Below, piece by piece: positions 11,651 to 24,429 of a stretch of 64,000 nucleotides of DNA. The position numbers and the translations under genes are program-made. Location: NCBI GenBank assembly GCA_021904315.1, contig CM038907.1, positions 20,963,223-21,027,222 on the forward strand. Direction: 5' to 3'. The notes beneath the pieces were generated by a model. It had not been told where the DNA came from. It saw only the letters and a program-made list of their open reading frames with translations, and made no database searches. The stretch is from Sphagnum magellanicum (taxonomy: Eukaryota; Streptophyta; Sphagnopsida; Sphagnales; Sphagnaceae). Each line of letters starts with the position of its first letter. Positions within the stretch are counted from its first letter, which is position 1.

Positions 11651-13600
11651 CTAAAAGTTGTCAAATAATGTATTGTTGTAATGGTAGAAGGATCATGAAA
11701 AATATTTCCCTATTGTTGTATTCCTTACTTGGAAATTTTTAAGTGTTCTAGGAAACATGTGAAAGCAAGTTTCATTTTTACATGTTTTTCTCCTACAAAA
11801 GTTTGATGGAAATTTCTCCATACAAAGGACACCCACCAAATTAGACATTCTATGTTGTCATGTTTCAAATTCTTGTGTTCAACCTAATTCAGTTTTAATG
11901 TATTCAATTACGGCCTCTTTTTTGAACATCCATTGTTGATTTGATCACAAGTTCATATGTGATTCATGAATCAAAACCTTTTTTCTACTTCTAATTGGTA
12001 AGTTGCAATGCTTCATTCACTAGATTTATTCACTAGATTATTTGAAGAACAAAGAAAGAATTTACAAGTAGGATGTATTAGGATTACCATGTTTGCAACT
12101 ATATGGTATATCTATTAGTACCCAAACCCTACTCAAATCTTGGATTTACATGTAATCAAGCAACATGACCTAGAAGAGGATGTCACTATTAAAGTATATT
12201 AGAATATGATGTATTAAGATTGTCATGTTTAAAACCAATAATCTAATCCAACTTGTTGATGGACATTAAAGTAATCTATATTTATATTTTTTATTTTTTT
12301 GGGTTTTGAATATCATCTTTTTAATGCAAGTGAGGCCATTGTTTTATCCTAAGGATGCAACATTGGGCCTTTCTAAACATATAGTGGGAGTTGTGTGTGG
12401 AGACTTGCTTGCAAAATCTAGTGAGTAAAGTTCAAGCACTAGAAGGAATGTGAGTTTAATTCACTAGGAATTTCACTAACCATTTTGGTGAAATCACCAC
12501 CAACTCATTAAATTAGAAATGTAGTGAATTCACCATGTCTCTTAATGATGGATGATGGGTTGGTGTGGACAAGTGAATTCACTAACATGTGATCATATAG
12601 GAAATTTAGATGTGGCAAGATAATTCATTTATATTTTTAAATTTTTAAATTTTTATCATCATTTTATTCTATTTTATTTCACATAATTTATGTATTTTAT
12701 ATGTTCAACATGCATAATAATTCAATATTATTTAATTATACACACATAATAATTTTAATTTTATTTTTAAAATATGTATTTGATATTACATTATGAATAT
12801 TTTGTTTCCATTTTTTTTTCATAAAATAGTTTAACATTTTATCAAATGAAGACTCAAAATAAAACATAACATCTTGTCTAAACAATTGTATGTAAGAAAG
12901 TCTTATTTAATTAAATTGAATTTTGGTTTAGAAAATCATGTAATATGTTCTATTATAATTAATTGATACACTAAAATTTTATAATAAATAATATTATACA
13001 TTAAAAATGAACATGTTAATTATTTTTATTTATTATTGAAATAATAGTTTTAATAATGCCAAAAATAGCCTTAGTGAAATACTAAATAATTACTAGTGAT
13101 TCAAGTTTCGCTCAAGGTGATATGAAACAAAGGTATGGTGATGCAGTTCACTTTTAAGGTTCCCTAATGAATTGGGTTAATAAAATAGACCCACCTTTTG
13201 TAGGTATGAAGTAAAAAAGAATACCCTTAATGAAAAGGACATAAAGAGACAAAAATAAATTGGATGTATCAAGATTTGCCATGTATCCAGAAATTTGGTA
13301 TAATTATTAATACCCAAAACTAGGAATAGATCTTGGATTACAGTTGGAAAATTTTATTTTAAAAATTTTTAAGATTGTAAAAATATTAGTTTGATGGACA
13401 TTAGAATAATCCAAGTTGCTGATTTATAATAAAGTAGTTCAATTTAATTAAAATTATAATAATCCAATTGGGTTCATTCATAGTTGGGGTTCCAAACAAA
13501 AGAAAAAGGATATCATCACTTTTTTAAATCTAATTTTTACAATTAACATTTACACAAGACAAATTTAAATGGGAAAATTTGAATAATCCAAACTAAGATA
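11651..13600. other. AT-rich intergenic stretch
   Basis: No supported gene. Composition is strongly AT-rich, above all from 12600 to 13080. Confidence 0.55.
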
Positions 13601-14400
13601 ATTCATGTGGTGGTAATGATTTTTCACATGTCTACATTTGTGTGCAATTAAACTTTTGTTCAAACCTAGAAATGAAAAAAATGTTTGTTCCACTTATATG
13701 TACCACTTAGTTGGGATGAAAAGACAATTGTTTGCAAAAGTTAATCATAATGGAATAACAAGGGAATGCATGATGGCTCCAATGGAAATGACCTACCAAC
13801 TCATGAAAAGGGGAAGCTAACATGAAATGACAAATCCCAATGGCCCATTGTGGAGAACAATTGTTTATCCACCATGATTGCTACTTATGCAAATAAAATT
13901 GTGTTATATAACAAGGGTAGAAAAGAGATGACACAATTCACCCTAAGTGTGGTTTGGAAGGTGGTGTAGTATTTGTGCCAATGAATACCCATATTCATCG
14001 TTCCAAGAAGACACAATAAAAGACTACATATGAAAATATTTGAAGGAATTGAAAACTAGACTTTCAAATGAAGAGGATTCAAATAGAATTAGGTTGTAGA
14101 GTGAAAATGTGCCTTAGCATTTGAAAGCCATTGATGGACATGCCATGTGGAATGTGCTCAAAAGAAAGTAAAGTTTCATAGACAATACTATTTGAAATAG
14201 TTGAAACAAGGGACTCAAGCAAGCAATTATGGTGGATGGAAACCTAAATCGTCCTAAGAGCAATTTGGCACTAAATCCTATGGCCACTCACTTTGAAGCA
14301 AACATAAAAAAGGTGGATAGGCCAATGTCAAAGGAAAAATGCTTCAATGCCAATCAAAAAGCATGATAACATTAACAAAATAGAATCAAACTTTAGTTGT
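13600..14400 (+). pseudogene. Decayed coding-like stretch, probably transposon-derived
   Basis: The plus strand shows protein-like segments in shifting frames. The longest, 13638-13820, contains MYHLVGMKRQLFAKVNHNG, and further Lys-rich segments follow up to about 14380. Repeated stops and frame changes rule out an active gene. It may be the displaced N-terminal half of a hAT-type element such as the one at 10.3-11.6 kb, but I cannot prove that. Confidence 0.3.
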
Positions 14401-15110
14401 AATGTGAGATGTGCTAATAGCAAAAAAGATGGATATACAAAATGAAAAGCACATCAAGGTAAAAAAATCCAAGATCAATAATGTTAAAAAGCTAAGTGTA
14501 TTTAATGAAAAGGAATTCAAGTGGGTCATAATTTGCTTTGATGTCACAAAAACTATAAGGTATTGCAATCTTTCGATATTTTAAAACGCCAAAACATTTT
14601 AAAACATTTCCACCAACCTTCCCACCTAAATATACAAATTACACAATTTTTTGTGTCAATATCTTCAAACATTCAAACCATATAACATGTGGCATTCATG
14701 TACCCACTTTGGTTTCAAATACATTAAAAAAATTTGATATTTCGTGAAGAAAAATCATATCTTTGGGTATTTAAAAAATTTGGGACTTATTTATGAACCA
14801 TATGGTACAACTTTAAAAAGACTATTTCAAACATAGATAGGGCACTAAAATATATCATATTAAATACATTAGGAAGTGATTCCCCCCCCCCCCCCCCCCC
14901 CCTTCCCCGCCCCCCATTCACACAAAAATGAAGGTATTTTGCCATGTACATCCAATTTAACTATGTTTCTCTACTTGGCTATTTTGACAAGTCTTGTTTT
15001 TCCATTTTTTATTCATTTTTTATTAGTCAAATAAGACAACAATTTATGGGAATTTTTTTAAATATCTAATTTTCAATTTTAAAAAAATTAATTCCCAAAT
15101 AATTTATTTA
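14401..15110. other. AT-rich stretch with a C-homopolymer
   Basis: Nothing coding is seen. It is interrupted by the poly-C tract at 14882. Confidence 0.5.
14882..14916. repeat. Poly-C tract
   Basis: An unbroken run of 21 C is followed by TT, four C, G and six C. Such a run is out of character with the AT-rich surroundings. The exact length may be uncertain because sequencing and polishing handle long homopolymers badly. Confidence 0.85.
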
Positions 15111-16420
15111 CATACTTACCCTATTTACTTAAATACCTACCTTAACTATATAACCTAATAATTAATGGTCAACATAATATTTATTTCTTTATTTATAACC
15201 TACCTACCTTACCTTACCTAGACTAGCTTAAGCTAGCCTAGAGGCTTAAGAAGTTTAAATAAATAAATAAAAGGCTGGGCTAAGCTAGGCACATTCAAGT
15301 AGGTTGAAAGTGTGAAAATTTGAACCCCTCACATTCACATTAAAAGTCCAAACCCTTAACCATTGCACCACTTTTTCAATAAGGGATAATTTCAATCATC
15401 ACATCATTATGAACATTGTTTTCTATCCTATTTATGTGGTTTAGCCTAGCTAACCTAATTACCTAAGTACTCTAGACTACCCTAAGTTTTTTTAATCTAC
15501 TTTTAAACCACTTTAAGTTCTTTTGAGGCTATTCTAGGCTAATTTGCCCTATGTTATTTTAAATTTTTTAGGTTGTTTTAAATTTAACCTTAGGTTAGTA
15601 TTCCACCTAAGCTATTTTTTGGCTATTTTAAACTAATTCCTTTTAGTGTATTTTAGGTTATTCTATTCTATTTTATTTTATTTTAAGTTATATTTAAATA
15701 TTCCACCCTAGGCTATTTTTGGTTATTTTATATTATTCTATCATAAAGTATTCTACCTTGGGCTATTATTCACATTTTTTGGTTATTTTACCCTAAATCA
15801 TTTTTATTATTCTAGGCTATTTTATGCTATTTTATACTATTTCACCCTATGTTACTTTAAATTATTTTAGGCTATTTTATCATAGGTTATACTAAATTAT
15901 TTTATGTTAAACTACTTTTAGTTATTCTACTTTAAATTATTTTTAATTATTTTTGGTTCTTTAAAGCCATTTTACCTTAAACTATTTTTTTTATTCTACC
16001 TTATACTATTTTAGGTTATTTAACCTTAAGTTATTTAGGTTATTTTAAATTATTCCATTATGTAATATTTTATGTTATTTTACAACTAAATTATTTTAGT
16101 ATATTCAAATTTATTTTAATTTATTATACAAACTAATTTTTTTTTAATTATTAAATACCATAAACTATTATAACCTATTTAAGGTTATTTTATACTAAGT
16201 TATTCCAAGCTATTTATTTTAAGTGTTTTTTACTTTGGGTCATTTTAGGCAATTCTAGGTTATTTTAGCCTAGTTTATTAATAGGCTAGGATAGCCTAGA
16301 ATAATCTAAGGTAAAATAATTGAAAATAAAATAACCTACAATAGGCCAAAAAATAATGGCCTTTCAAATGACCTTGAATAACCTAGGGTAAATAACCTAA
16401 GGCTAATGACTAAATTTTTT
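15111..16420. repeat. Low-complexity TTATTTTAGG / CCTA-type tract
   Basis: More than 1 kb of degenerate short words such as TTATTTTAGGCTA, TTATTTTA and CCTACC, opening with CTTACCTAC runs at about 15110-15240. No constant period is evident. It looks like an eroded short-unit satellite. Confidence 0.7.
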
Positions 16421-19400
16421 TGGATCTTTATTGTTTATTGTTTATTTTATGTAATGTAAAGCATCATGGGAATGCCAAAGCAAGCTTAACATTATATGTT
16501 TCAACTTCAGAGGCAAAAAAACAACATAGAAGAAGCACACAACATGTCAAAATCACATAGTGTGTTTTTTAAGAAAATGGTCATTTATTTATAAACCACA
16601 TATCTTCTTTGTTTTTTGTCCATTTTCAATAATCTAAAATGTTATGGGTGCACCAAGTTAAGATCTACATTAACAAATGAGCTCTAGAGGTGAAAAAACG
16701 ATATAAAAAAGTCATGAAGAAGACAAATGTGTTGAATCTTAAAGTGTGAATTAAATCGGTGACCAAACATTGACCCTATTTCCTTTTAACAACCATGTCT
16801 TCTTTATTTGTGTCATTTTTAGTAATATAAATGGTTGTGGGTGTGCCAAGTCAAGGTTTAAAAAAACCCTTTTGCACTTGAAAGGCAACTTGGGACAACT
16901 TATTAATATTTGAAGCTCTTCGAGAACTTAACTATTGGCTCACTACCCTACCTTGTAATAGTTGTAAATGAATTGTAAGTTCTAGAATGCAACCAATTTT
17001 TAAATCCCATATTGTTTGTCTTACCTTTCAAGTTTGTAAAATAGAAAACTAAGTAGGTGCATTCACAATTGGTGTACCAAAAAGGAATCATTAATATTTA
17101 AAGGATTACAAAGGACAACTTTGGATTTTTTTTTATCTTACATTATTATAGTTGTAGTGGATTGTTGTATGCCAATAGATAAAATGATGTCTTGTAAAAT
17201 TAATAAAAATATTTTAAAACAATTTGGATACTATGTAAATGTCATTTTGAGTTCTATAAACTTAACTATATCAAATGTTTAAATTACCTTTTTTTTTAAG
17301 GAATCAAAAGGAATGCATAAATTCATACAAATTTATTTCAAACTTTTTGTATAACAAAAAAATTCCCCCTTCTATGAAAGTACAATGTGTTCATTGGATG
17401 AACTTAATAAAAAACTAAACCATACAAAAATTTCAAAGTTTTGAAATTTTTTTTAAAAGGGTGCAAGGGACTTTTTTTTAAACCATTTGACAAAAATATG
17501 TTCAATGGGTTCAAAATTTCTAACGTTATGTGTAGGGCATATATAAAGGAAACAATCTTGCCAAAAAACATGTTTAGTTGTCCATTGAAACTCATTGTGG
17601 GATTTTCTGGGATTTTTTACGTTTTTGGCTATAAATCAAAATATTGATACACAATTATGTGTGAATATGAAAACTCACCACTGTCACATGAATGATTTGA
17701 AATTAAACTATTCAATGTTTCTCACTTAATTATTTTTTAAGTAAATGTTATTTACAAAAAATAGCCCCACAAAAATACTATAATTTTTTTTTCTTTTTTT
17801 GGAACCCCAACCGTGAATAAACCCAAGTGCACAAAGAGTCTTAAAAAATTAATGACATTTGGAATAGTCCAATAAAAAAAGGTTTGTCCTTAAAGGTTAA
17901 ACCCAAAATAAAATAAGATTATCCCAAATGACCTACCTACTTACCTAACTTAGGAAATATAAGTAGTAAATCCTACTTATTTTAAACCTACCTACCTATT
18001 GACCTAAGTGCCACATGTCAACATCTATTCAACCTTAAGTTGAATTAATTAATTTAAATTAATAAAAATATTAAATATTGAAATGAATTTAAAATTTCCA
18101 CATGTCCTTTAATGATTTGTTAGCACATCATTACAACGTCAACACATTGTTGCCTATGTAGTTGAATAATAGTTGTAACATATGGCATAATAATTATAAA
18201 TTTACAATGTAATTGCAACTTAGTGGCATAATAATTGCAATGATTTAATTGCAACATAGTTACACAAGTTGTATATGTATACAATTTCATATATGGTGAA
18301 TTGTGTCATTACAACTTTTGTAACCCGTTTGATAACATTCAAATTGTAAAAATACGATGAGTGGAAAATGGTCATTGCAACTCAAAATTGCAACTAAAAC
18401 CCACTTGCAAGCTTAGTTGCAAAACACCTATTTTTTCATAGTGACATTTTTGTTTATTTGTCCCTTTTGACTAATTATATGACATGACACTTGGTCAAAA
18501 ATGTCGCCTTAATCAAAATAACCAACCAAAAGAAACATGTGTCTTTCATACCTCATGCCTTTAGTTAAAGTGGAGATCCCCTTTATTCAATGTGAACATT
18601 TTAATGAAGTTGAAGCTTTTGGAAAACCATGATTCTTACAATGATTATCAGACATTTAACATTACCTTATGTGGTATTTTTTTCAAAAATTATTTTTAAA
18701 ACTACAATGTATAGTATGTTTGAAACACCCAAACAAACCATAACCCAAGTAAACAAATATATTAAATTTTTTGCAACTGTAATTAGAAATCCACGTCCCA
18801 TCTGAACTTTATGTGGTTTTACATTTGTTCCTCAACTATTTTTATGGGATTTCCATGCACCTTTAATGCATAAAGTTTGTAAATAAAGTTGTAAATTGAA
18901 ACATGTGTGTGTACTTGGCCTTTGTAAAGTATTCACTTCATTAATTGTCTCCATTTCTATTTCAAACCACCAATATTCCATTCATCCCGTACCCAATAAC
19001 CAATGCATGCATCTTGTTGTAAGCCTTCACAACAATTTGGTTTGCGCTTGGAGCTAATTTCCTTCTTCCAATAAATTTTCATTATAGATATTTTTTCCCC
19101 TATGTATTTAGGGTTGTGCAATAGGTATTCAAAGGAGGTGTCATTGTGGCCAAAATGTTGTTTCTAGTTTTGGTAAATCTTGAAATGTTGCAAGATGATA
19201 ATGTCATGGAAAGACATGGGATATATAATGTGGATATGGATGAATAGCCCTTGGTGATCAAGAATGGTCTCGTATTGTTCATTGAATCCATGTTTTTCCC
19301 CCCATTAAACTAGCTTTTATGGGACAAATTATTTCAAGTCTTCCAAATTTTAACAAGTGTCTTATCAATAACCATGATGCATGATCCTTAAAATTTAGGT

Positions 19401-19690
19401 AGGACACCAACCAAAATAGCTCATTACTTTTGTGATGGCCATTAAATCTTATGGCCATTGGCATGTTGAATGCATGATGTTATGAAAACATCATCACAAA
19501 TTGCAAATCTTGCCCAATTTCACATGAAGGAAATTAATATGGATGTGTTATCATGTTTCAAGTAGAGTATAAAACTCAAAAAATGTTGTTAAGGCATTAG
19601 TTTTGGGGGATGGCTAACAACAATTCAAACTTCATTAATTGAATGTGCATGAGATGTGATTACGTGCACAATTAAGCCATAAAGTTGTTC
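16421..19690. other. AT-rich intergenic stretch
   Basis: Only short spurious frames. CCTACCTA-type words recur at about 17930-18005. No gene or element boundary is recognised. Confidence 0.5.
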
Positions 19691-20960
19691 TATCCAAAGA
19701 TGTTTGGAGTTTTTAGATCAAGAAAGATGCTAAGGATCTTCAAGAGGCAAAATTATGAAATAGGAATTGGTGTCCAAATATTGAAAACATGTAAAGGATG
19801 TAAGGTTGTCAAACTTAATGGTGGATTGAAGATGCTTAAGGTGCTTGAAAGTTGCTAAATTGAGGTAATAGTTTTTAGAGAAAACACTAATGCAAAACCT
19901 TGAATGTGGGTAAATGACTAATTTGTCATTCCTATAGGTTATTAAATAATGACAAAGGAACACAAAATGAGATGTATGTAATCTCAAAAATACAAAACAA
20001 GGTTGATCAGCTTGCATCTCAAATGATCACTATTTGTATAAACACAACATGATCTAGACCATGTTGCCACTTGTTGCACCACACAAGCTATTAGAATCTT
20101 TGCACCATGATGTAAATTTTGATTGTATGGTGTATGGAGAGATTTTTTTTGACAATTTTGAGTTGTTAGAGATGTCCAAAAATGAATAAATTGATATGAA
20201 CATGGTTTTCGAAACATACAAAAGACCTTAAATTGAATGTTAGAAGTTATTACAAAAAAATAAGAATTTCTAAAAAATCTTGAGCTACCTATTTTGAAGA
20301 TAGGCAACATATATTTATATATGCATGTTGTAGGAAAAAAAACAAGTAGATTACATCAAATCTTGAGGTGATGGAAACTATTGTCACAACTTTGAACATT
20401 CAAAATATGGTATAGGATTAACTTGCTAAAGGTTCCTAAAAAGATGCAAAAGTTTAAAAAGAACCTTACAAAACTATTTTGAACTTGTGCTATTAAGAAC
20501 AAGCAATTGTTTGATGAGCTACCAATTGATCTATTGAAAAATGCATGATTGTGACAAAATTGACTATCTCAACGAAAAATTTGATGTAGATGGAAAGTAA
20601 CAAGACTAGGCGATGAAGGATCATTGTTTGCATTGCTAGAGATGCATTGTTGAAGGCATTTGATGCAAGTGACATTAGAGATGAAGCAATGTGGGAGAAG
20701 CTTCAAAATTTGATTGATTAACTCAAATTCACTGGTTCTACAAGCATAAAGGTGATGCAATCTTTGCCAAAAGAAAAAATTGTGTAAGGAGACAATGTGA
20801 TTGTTGCAACAACAACGAAATGAGGGAGTTAACTCCTCCAATGCACTGCTATGGGCAATGGCCACAACTTGATTGTGTCAAGTTGTGGTGATGCAACAAA
20901 AGATCCATATCAATCTCAATTTTCTACATTTGAACCCCAATTGTCAAGACTTTTGTAGTT
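19691..20960 (+). pseudogene. Decayed coding-like stretch of unknown origin
   Basis: The plus strand between about 20440 and 20960 reads as protein-like in changing frames. One piece contains LLKAFDASDIRDEAMWEKL, another IDYLNEKFDVDGK. Stops and shifts between them indicate a dead copy, most likely a transposon product. I do not recognise the family. Overlapping minus-strand frames (19730-20865) look like shadows. Confidence 0.25.
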
Positions 20961-21232
20961 TTCCTCAAACTAGTTGCAACAATGAAATACAAGGTGTGAA
21001 ACTAGGCAACACATTATGAATAACTTTAATGCATTAAAAAGAATACAAGCAAGAAATACCAAGTTTTGAATCTGTAATCAAACTTTCAAACCCAATTTGA
21101 GTTTTACCAACATGGTCAACGTTTAATCTAGGTTCAAACCTCAATTTTCAGTTTGATCAACATGATGCAATTTAAGGCTTTTAAGGTTTCAACAGAAATT
21201 CCAAAAATTTCCAAACATATTCAATTAAGAGA

Positions 21233-21233
<1 letters not shown>

Positions 21234-21265
<32 letters not shown>
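21234..21265. repeat. (TG)16 microsatellite
   Basis: A perfect dinucleotide run of 16 units. Confidence 0.95.
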
Positions 21266-21266
<1 letters not shown>

Positions 21267-21681
21267 TGTTGCATGAGTCAAAAAAACAAACATAATCATT
21301 TGAAACCTAACATATAAACATCAGACAAACAGTAATTGCTCACAAAACCTAAATTTTTTAACCTATAAACATCATACTTGTCATATAGGAGTCTTAGGTG
21401 GGCTGACAAAGAACAAGAAGGAATGTAGGTGTGCTCATGAAATTATTTGAAGGAAGGTGAGTATGTTCAAGAAGCAGATCTGTAAACATATCATGTATAT
21501 ATTTCGAGGTAGCATAATGTGTCATGTTCCTTTACCTGTTATATATCTTGTCACATGTGAGTTGCATTTTTGGATTCTTGGAAAAGATTTTGAACTAATG
21601 TTGGATCTAAGTATAGACCAGCACTATTATTAGTTGGAACTTGATGTTCACAGTTTTGAATTCGTGGGCAGAAATTTGAGC

Positions 21682-22760
21682 ATGAAATCAACTTCTTTAG
21701 CATTCCCTGTAGGGAAAAGAATGGATACCTCTACCAAATTGAAGTTGAACACTTTCCAAGGAAATTGTGGTAACAATATTTCATTCTTTTGTTTTAAATT
21801 TCCCATTGTGAAATAGGAAGATCTCTGTATTTTCCCATTGTCAAAACAAGCCATTTCATGTTTGCATAAGGGAAATTCAAGTTTTTCTAGATGGTTCCAC
21901 AAAAAATCCTAAAAACGTTTGTTGTGTATTCACTCCACAAATATGTCAAGCCCATTCAATATGGTATCAGTTGCAAGCTTCATTCCTTCACAAAACAGAG
22001 AATAAACATGCAACCATGTTCAATTAGGTAGTTGGACTGGTTGGAAAGACTGTGACGTCCAGAACTGCGTTCTCCCAAAATTCTTAGCAAAGCCTGTTTT
22101 TATAGATGCTGAGAAAGAGCTCAGAAAAGAAACCCCTAAACCAAAAAGCCTTGCAAAGAAATTCTACCCAACATACATACCAAGATACAAAGAATCTGTT
22201 CAGAAGGTACCTGAAATATACACAAATTCTTATTTAGATGCTAAGATCTCTGTGGTAAGCCACATTTTTCTAAACTAGAGCAAAAATTCTAACCCCGGCT
22301 AATTAGATCTTCCAAACCCTTGAAGCTAAGGCTAGGAGTGAAGCAATAATATTTATACATAAACCTTCCAACGGTGATCGTGGATGCAAACTAAGATTCT
22401 TAAATATTGAGTTGTTGTGGCGTAGAAAGCGCAGTTCAAGTTGATGAAAACATTCGCTGGAAAGTGGCTGGAACAGTAAGTGGCCCCAACAGTTAGTATA
22501 CAATAATTGATGAGGAGTTTGGATGCAGACTGAGTAACTTGATTGCCAGATTTACAGTGCAGTATTGAGCCGTGCAGCTCGGTTCTCGCGGACTACGGCA
22601 CGTTTTCTGTACGCTACGTCGTTTGCACGAGCAATCTTTTGGTTTTTCCTCTCTGCCATCACAGAGAAAATGCTGGTAAGAAGAAGTAATGTAGAAGAAA
22701 AAGAACTGCCTGTATCTGCACTATGAAGTAGAAAAATCTAGAGAACCTGCAAATTCAGAT
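21682..22760 (+). CDS. Candidate multi-exon gene, product not recognised
   Basis: Exon-like open segments join in phase through good splice signals: 21682-21769 (donor TGTG|GTAACA), 22028-22254 (acceptor CAATTAG, donor GTG|GTAAGC), 22435-22475 (acceptor GCGCAG, donor GTAAGT), 22558-22673 (acceptor TTTACAG, donor CTG|GTAAGA), and a last piece after CAAATTCAG that stops near 22760. The model gives roughly 170 residues. Exon 2 encodes a basic segment with KSLAKKFYPTYIPRYKESV. Exon 4 encodes an Ala/Arg/Phe-rich helix with a hydrophobic patch. Composition is less AT-rich than the flanks and CG words reappear in exon 4 (22558-22640), as expected in a genic island. Cautions: exon 4 is open in a second frame if the acceptor five bases downstream is used, the ATG at 21682 is only the first candidate, and an upstream exon is possible. 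I do not recognise the family. Confidence 0.4.
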
Positions 22761-23329
22761 CAAGAGTACAACAAAAGACTGCAGATGTCACCAAACATTC
22801 CCTGACTGAATTGACCAAAACCCGGCGAAATGCAAAGAAGAAATAAGTTATTTTGTACAGCTTTGTTAACATTTCATCACTAGTCTCTTTCTATCTATTA
22901 GGCTGCTGTGACGATAATCCCAGCAGCCTAACTGAAAACCACTGACACAGGGTCTTGTTTCTTGCTACAAGGACAGTTGCTTTCCATTGCAGAGCTGCAA
23001 GTGTGGTGAAAATATGTAATTAATCATGTTAGGAACTCTGCGAACACATGTTATCATGAAAGAAAAGAACAGTCAGTGAATGATGAATCAGAGTTTGACA
23101 CACAGCTCCTGCAATACGTCAATGCTTAAGCTGTGAGATGACTGTGACCACAGCTAGTCGGAAAAACATAATGGAAAGCTGCCGTCGTGATCACAGCATC
23201 TGTGATCACAGCAGCGTAATGGAAAAATGTCCTAGTTTAGGTAAACTAATATTATACACCTGAGTTCAAGGAAAATTAACTGCAAATTATACAGCTAGTT
23301 CGAAGTTGTCGAACTTCACAACTTAGTTA
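22761..23329. other. Convergent 3' regions of two genes
   Basis: This interval lies between the stop of the candidate plus-strand gene and the stop of the minus-strand gene at 23330. It is expected to hold both 3' UTRs. A palindromic patch around 23187-23215 contains CTGTGATCACAG and a partial copy. No further gene is supported. Confidence 0.4.
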
Positions 23330-23752
23330 CTAACCTGTTGCAGCAGCTTTGGTATTCACTGCCGACTCCTTGGCGGCTGCTCTGCGGATAGGATGGATAG
23401 GATGCGCCACAGTGTAGAGGGCCAAACCCATGTTAGCCCTCAAGTGTGCCAGCTTCTCACTGATCTTAGCTCCAGCCACGGACATTCTTCTCCCACTGGC
23501 TGCCCTCATATCCGTGAATTTCGTCTTCGGACCCCCAGCAAGCTTGTTCCCAGCCACAGCGGCACCAGCATTTCTTCTCCCCCATCTGGAGCGCGTGGGT
23601 CCAACTCGACTGGTACCAGTACCAGTTCCATAGCCCGTCCTCGTCCCAGTAGCAGCTGGACCATTAACTCCAGTGCCGTAGCCAGTAGCACCCACCGGTG
23701 CAGCAGCACTCCCGCCTACCCCAGTAGCCGCAGTTCTTCTTCCGAAGGCCAT
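23330..23752 (-). CDS. Small Gly/Thr/Ala-rich basic protein, unknown function
   Basis: A 140-codon frame on the minus strand with an ATG in good context (G at -3, G at +4). Residues 1-60 are rich in Gly, Thr and Ala with repeated GTG and GYGTG words. The C-terminal half is basic and helical-looking, with MSVAGAKISEKLAHLRANMG and Ala/Lys/Arg repeats. The frame is much richer in GC than its surroundings. A pyrimidine-rich leader of about 220 nt and a TATA-like element at 24006-24013 lie upstream, which favours this strand over the plus-strand frame 23393-23782 in the same place. The end is odd: the stop codon falls inside GCAACAG|GTTAGT, a good splice donor, so the protein may continue in an exon downstream. 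I found several possible acceptors there (for example TATTGCAG near 23115) but none is decisive. No family is recognised and no signal peptide is seen. Confidence 0.6.
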   Translation of the reverse strand: MAFGRRTAATGVGGSAAAPVGATGYGTGVNGPAATGTRTGYGTGTGTSRVGPTRSRWGRRNAGAAVAGNKLAGGPKTKFTDMRAASGRRMSVAGAKISEKLAHLRANMGLALYTVAHPIHPIRRAAAKESAVNTKAAATG

Positions 23753-24005
23753 CGCCTAAACTTAGATCAGAAGATCGGCTAAATTCCGATAACCACCGAA
23801 TTAGAAAGAAATGCTCAAGCTCAAAGCTGGCGTTACAAGAAGGTGCAGACAATGCCGGAGAGTGAATATCAAAAAGAAGGAAGCGAAGAGGAAGAAGAAG
23901 ATTGCTCCTAATTGTTAGTAGCTAAATGCAACAATTTCAGTCGAGAGGTTTGAGAAAATCGCGAGTGTATCCGTGTTTTCATATTCCACTTCTCGCGTCT
24001 TCCTT

Positions 24006-24013
24006 CTATATAG
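24006..24013 (-). promoter_or_regulatory. TATA-like element of the minus-strand gene
   Basis: CTATATAG sits about 250 bp upstream of the ATG at 23752. A start site about 30 bp downstream would leave a CT-rich leader of about 220 nt. A G-box (CACGTG, 24065-24070) lies 50-60 bp further upstream. Confidence 0.55.
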
Positions 24014-24064
24014 CCCTACTTTCGCCAGTGGGAGCTCGCCGCCCGATTGCCGAGGTATCTGGAA

Positions 24065-24070
24065 CACGTG
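24065..24070 (-). promoter_or_regulatory. G-box (CACGTG)
   Basis: Perfect CACGTG core just upstream of the TATA-like element. In plants this core binds bZIP and bHLH factors in light and stress responses. Its role here is inferred from position only. Confidence 0.4.
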
Positions 24071-24429
24071 TCGACGGCCAAGATCAAGAGACCAACTCAC
24101 ACGGATTGGTGGCTCAGACTAGACTACCGGCGGCTTGACGCATGGAGGGTCTGTCATGTGGCATCTCTTCATTCGTAAAAGAAACTGGAGGAAAGAGATG
24201 GAATCTACTTAATTAAGGAATTTAGTTAATAAAAACAAATGAAAAGAATTAAATTTCGTTAGTTTTGGTTTAGGTGGCGACCCGGGGGGTACGGAGAAGT
24301 GCCACGTCTGCACGTTCATGGGTAGATAATTAGCTGGACTATTGGACGGCCCAGGTGGACAGGTGTCCCTATATTGTGGTCCGTATGTGCCAGGTGTGGC
24401 AGCCGTAGTGGAGAAAGAGTTTTAGAGCT

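Noticed and set aside
21950..21985. TATGGTATCAG, similar to the primer-binding site of Ty1/copia elements
   Set aside because: Only the first nine or so bases match, and I found no paired LTRs or gag/pol remnants around it.
23393..23782. 129-codon plus-strand Ser-rich frame
   Set aside because: It is the shadow of the minus-strand gene, which has the TATA-like element, pyrimidine-rich leader and good ATG context.
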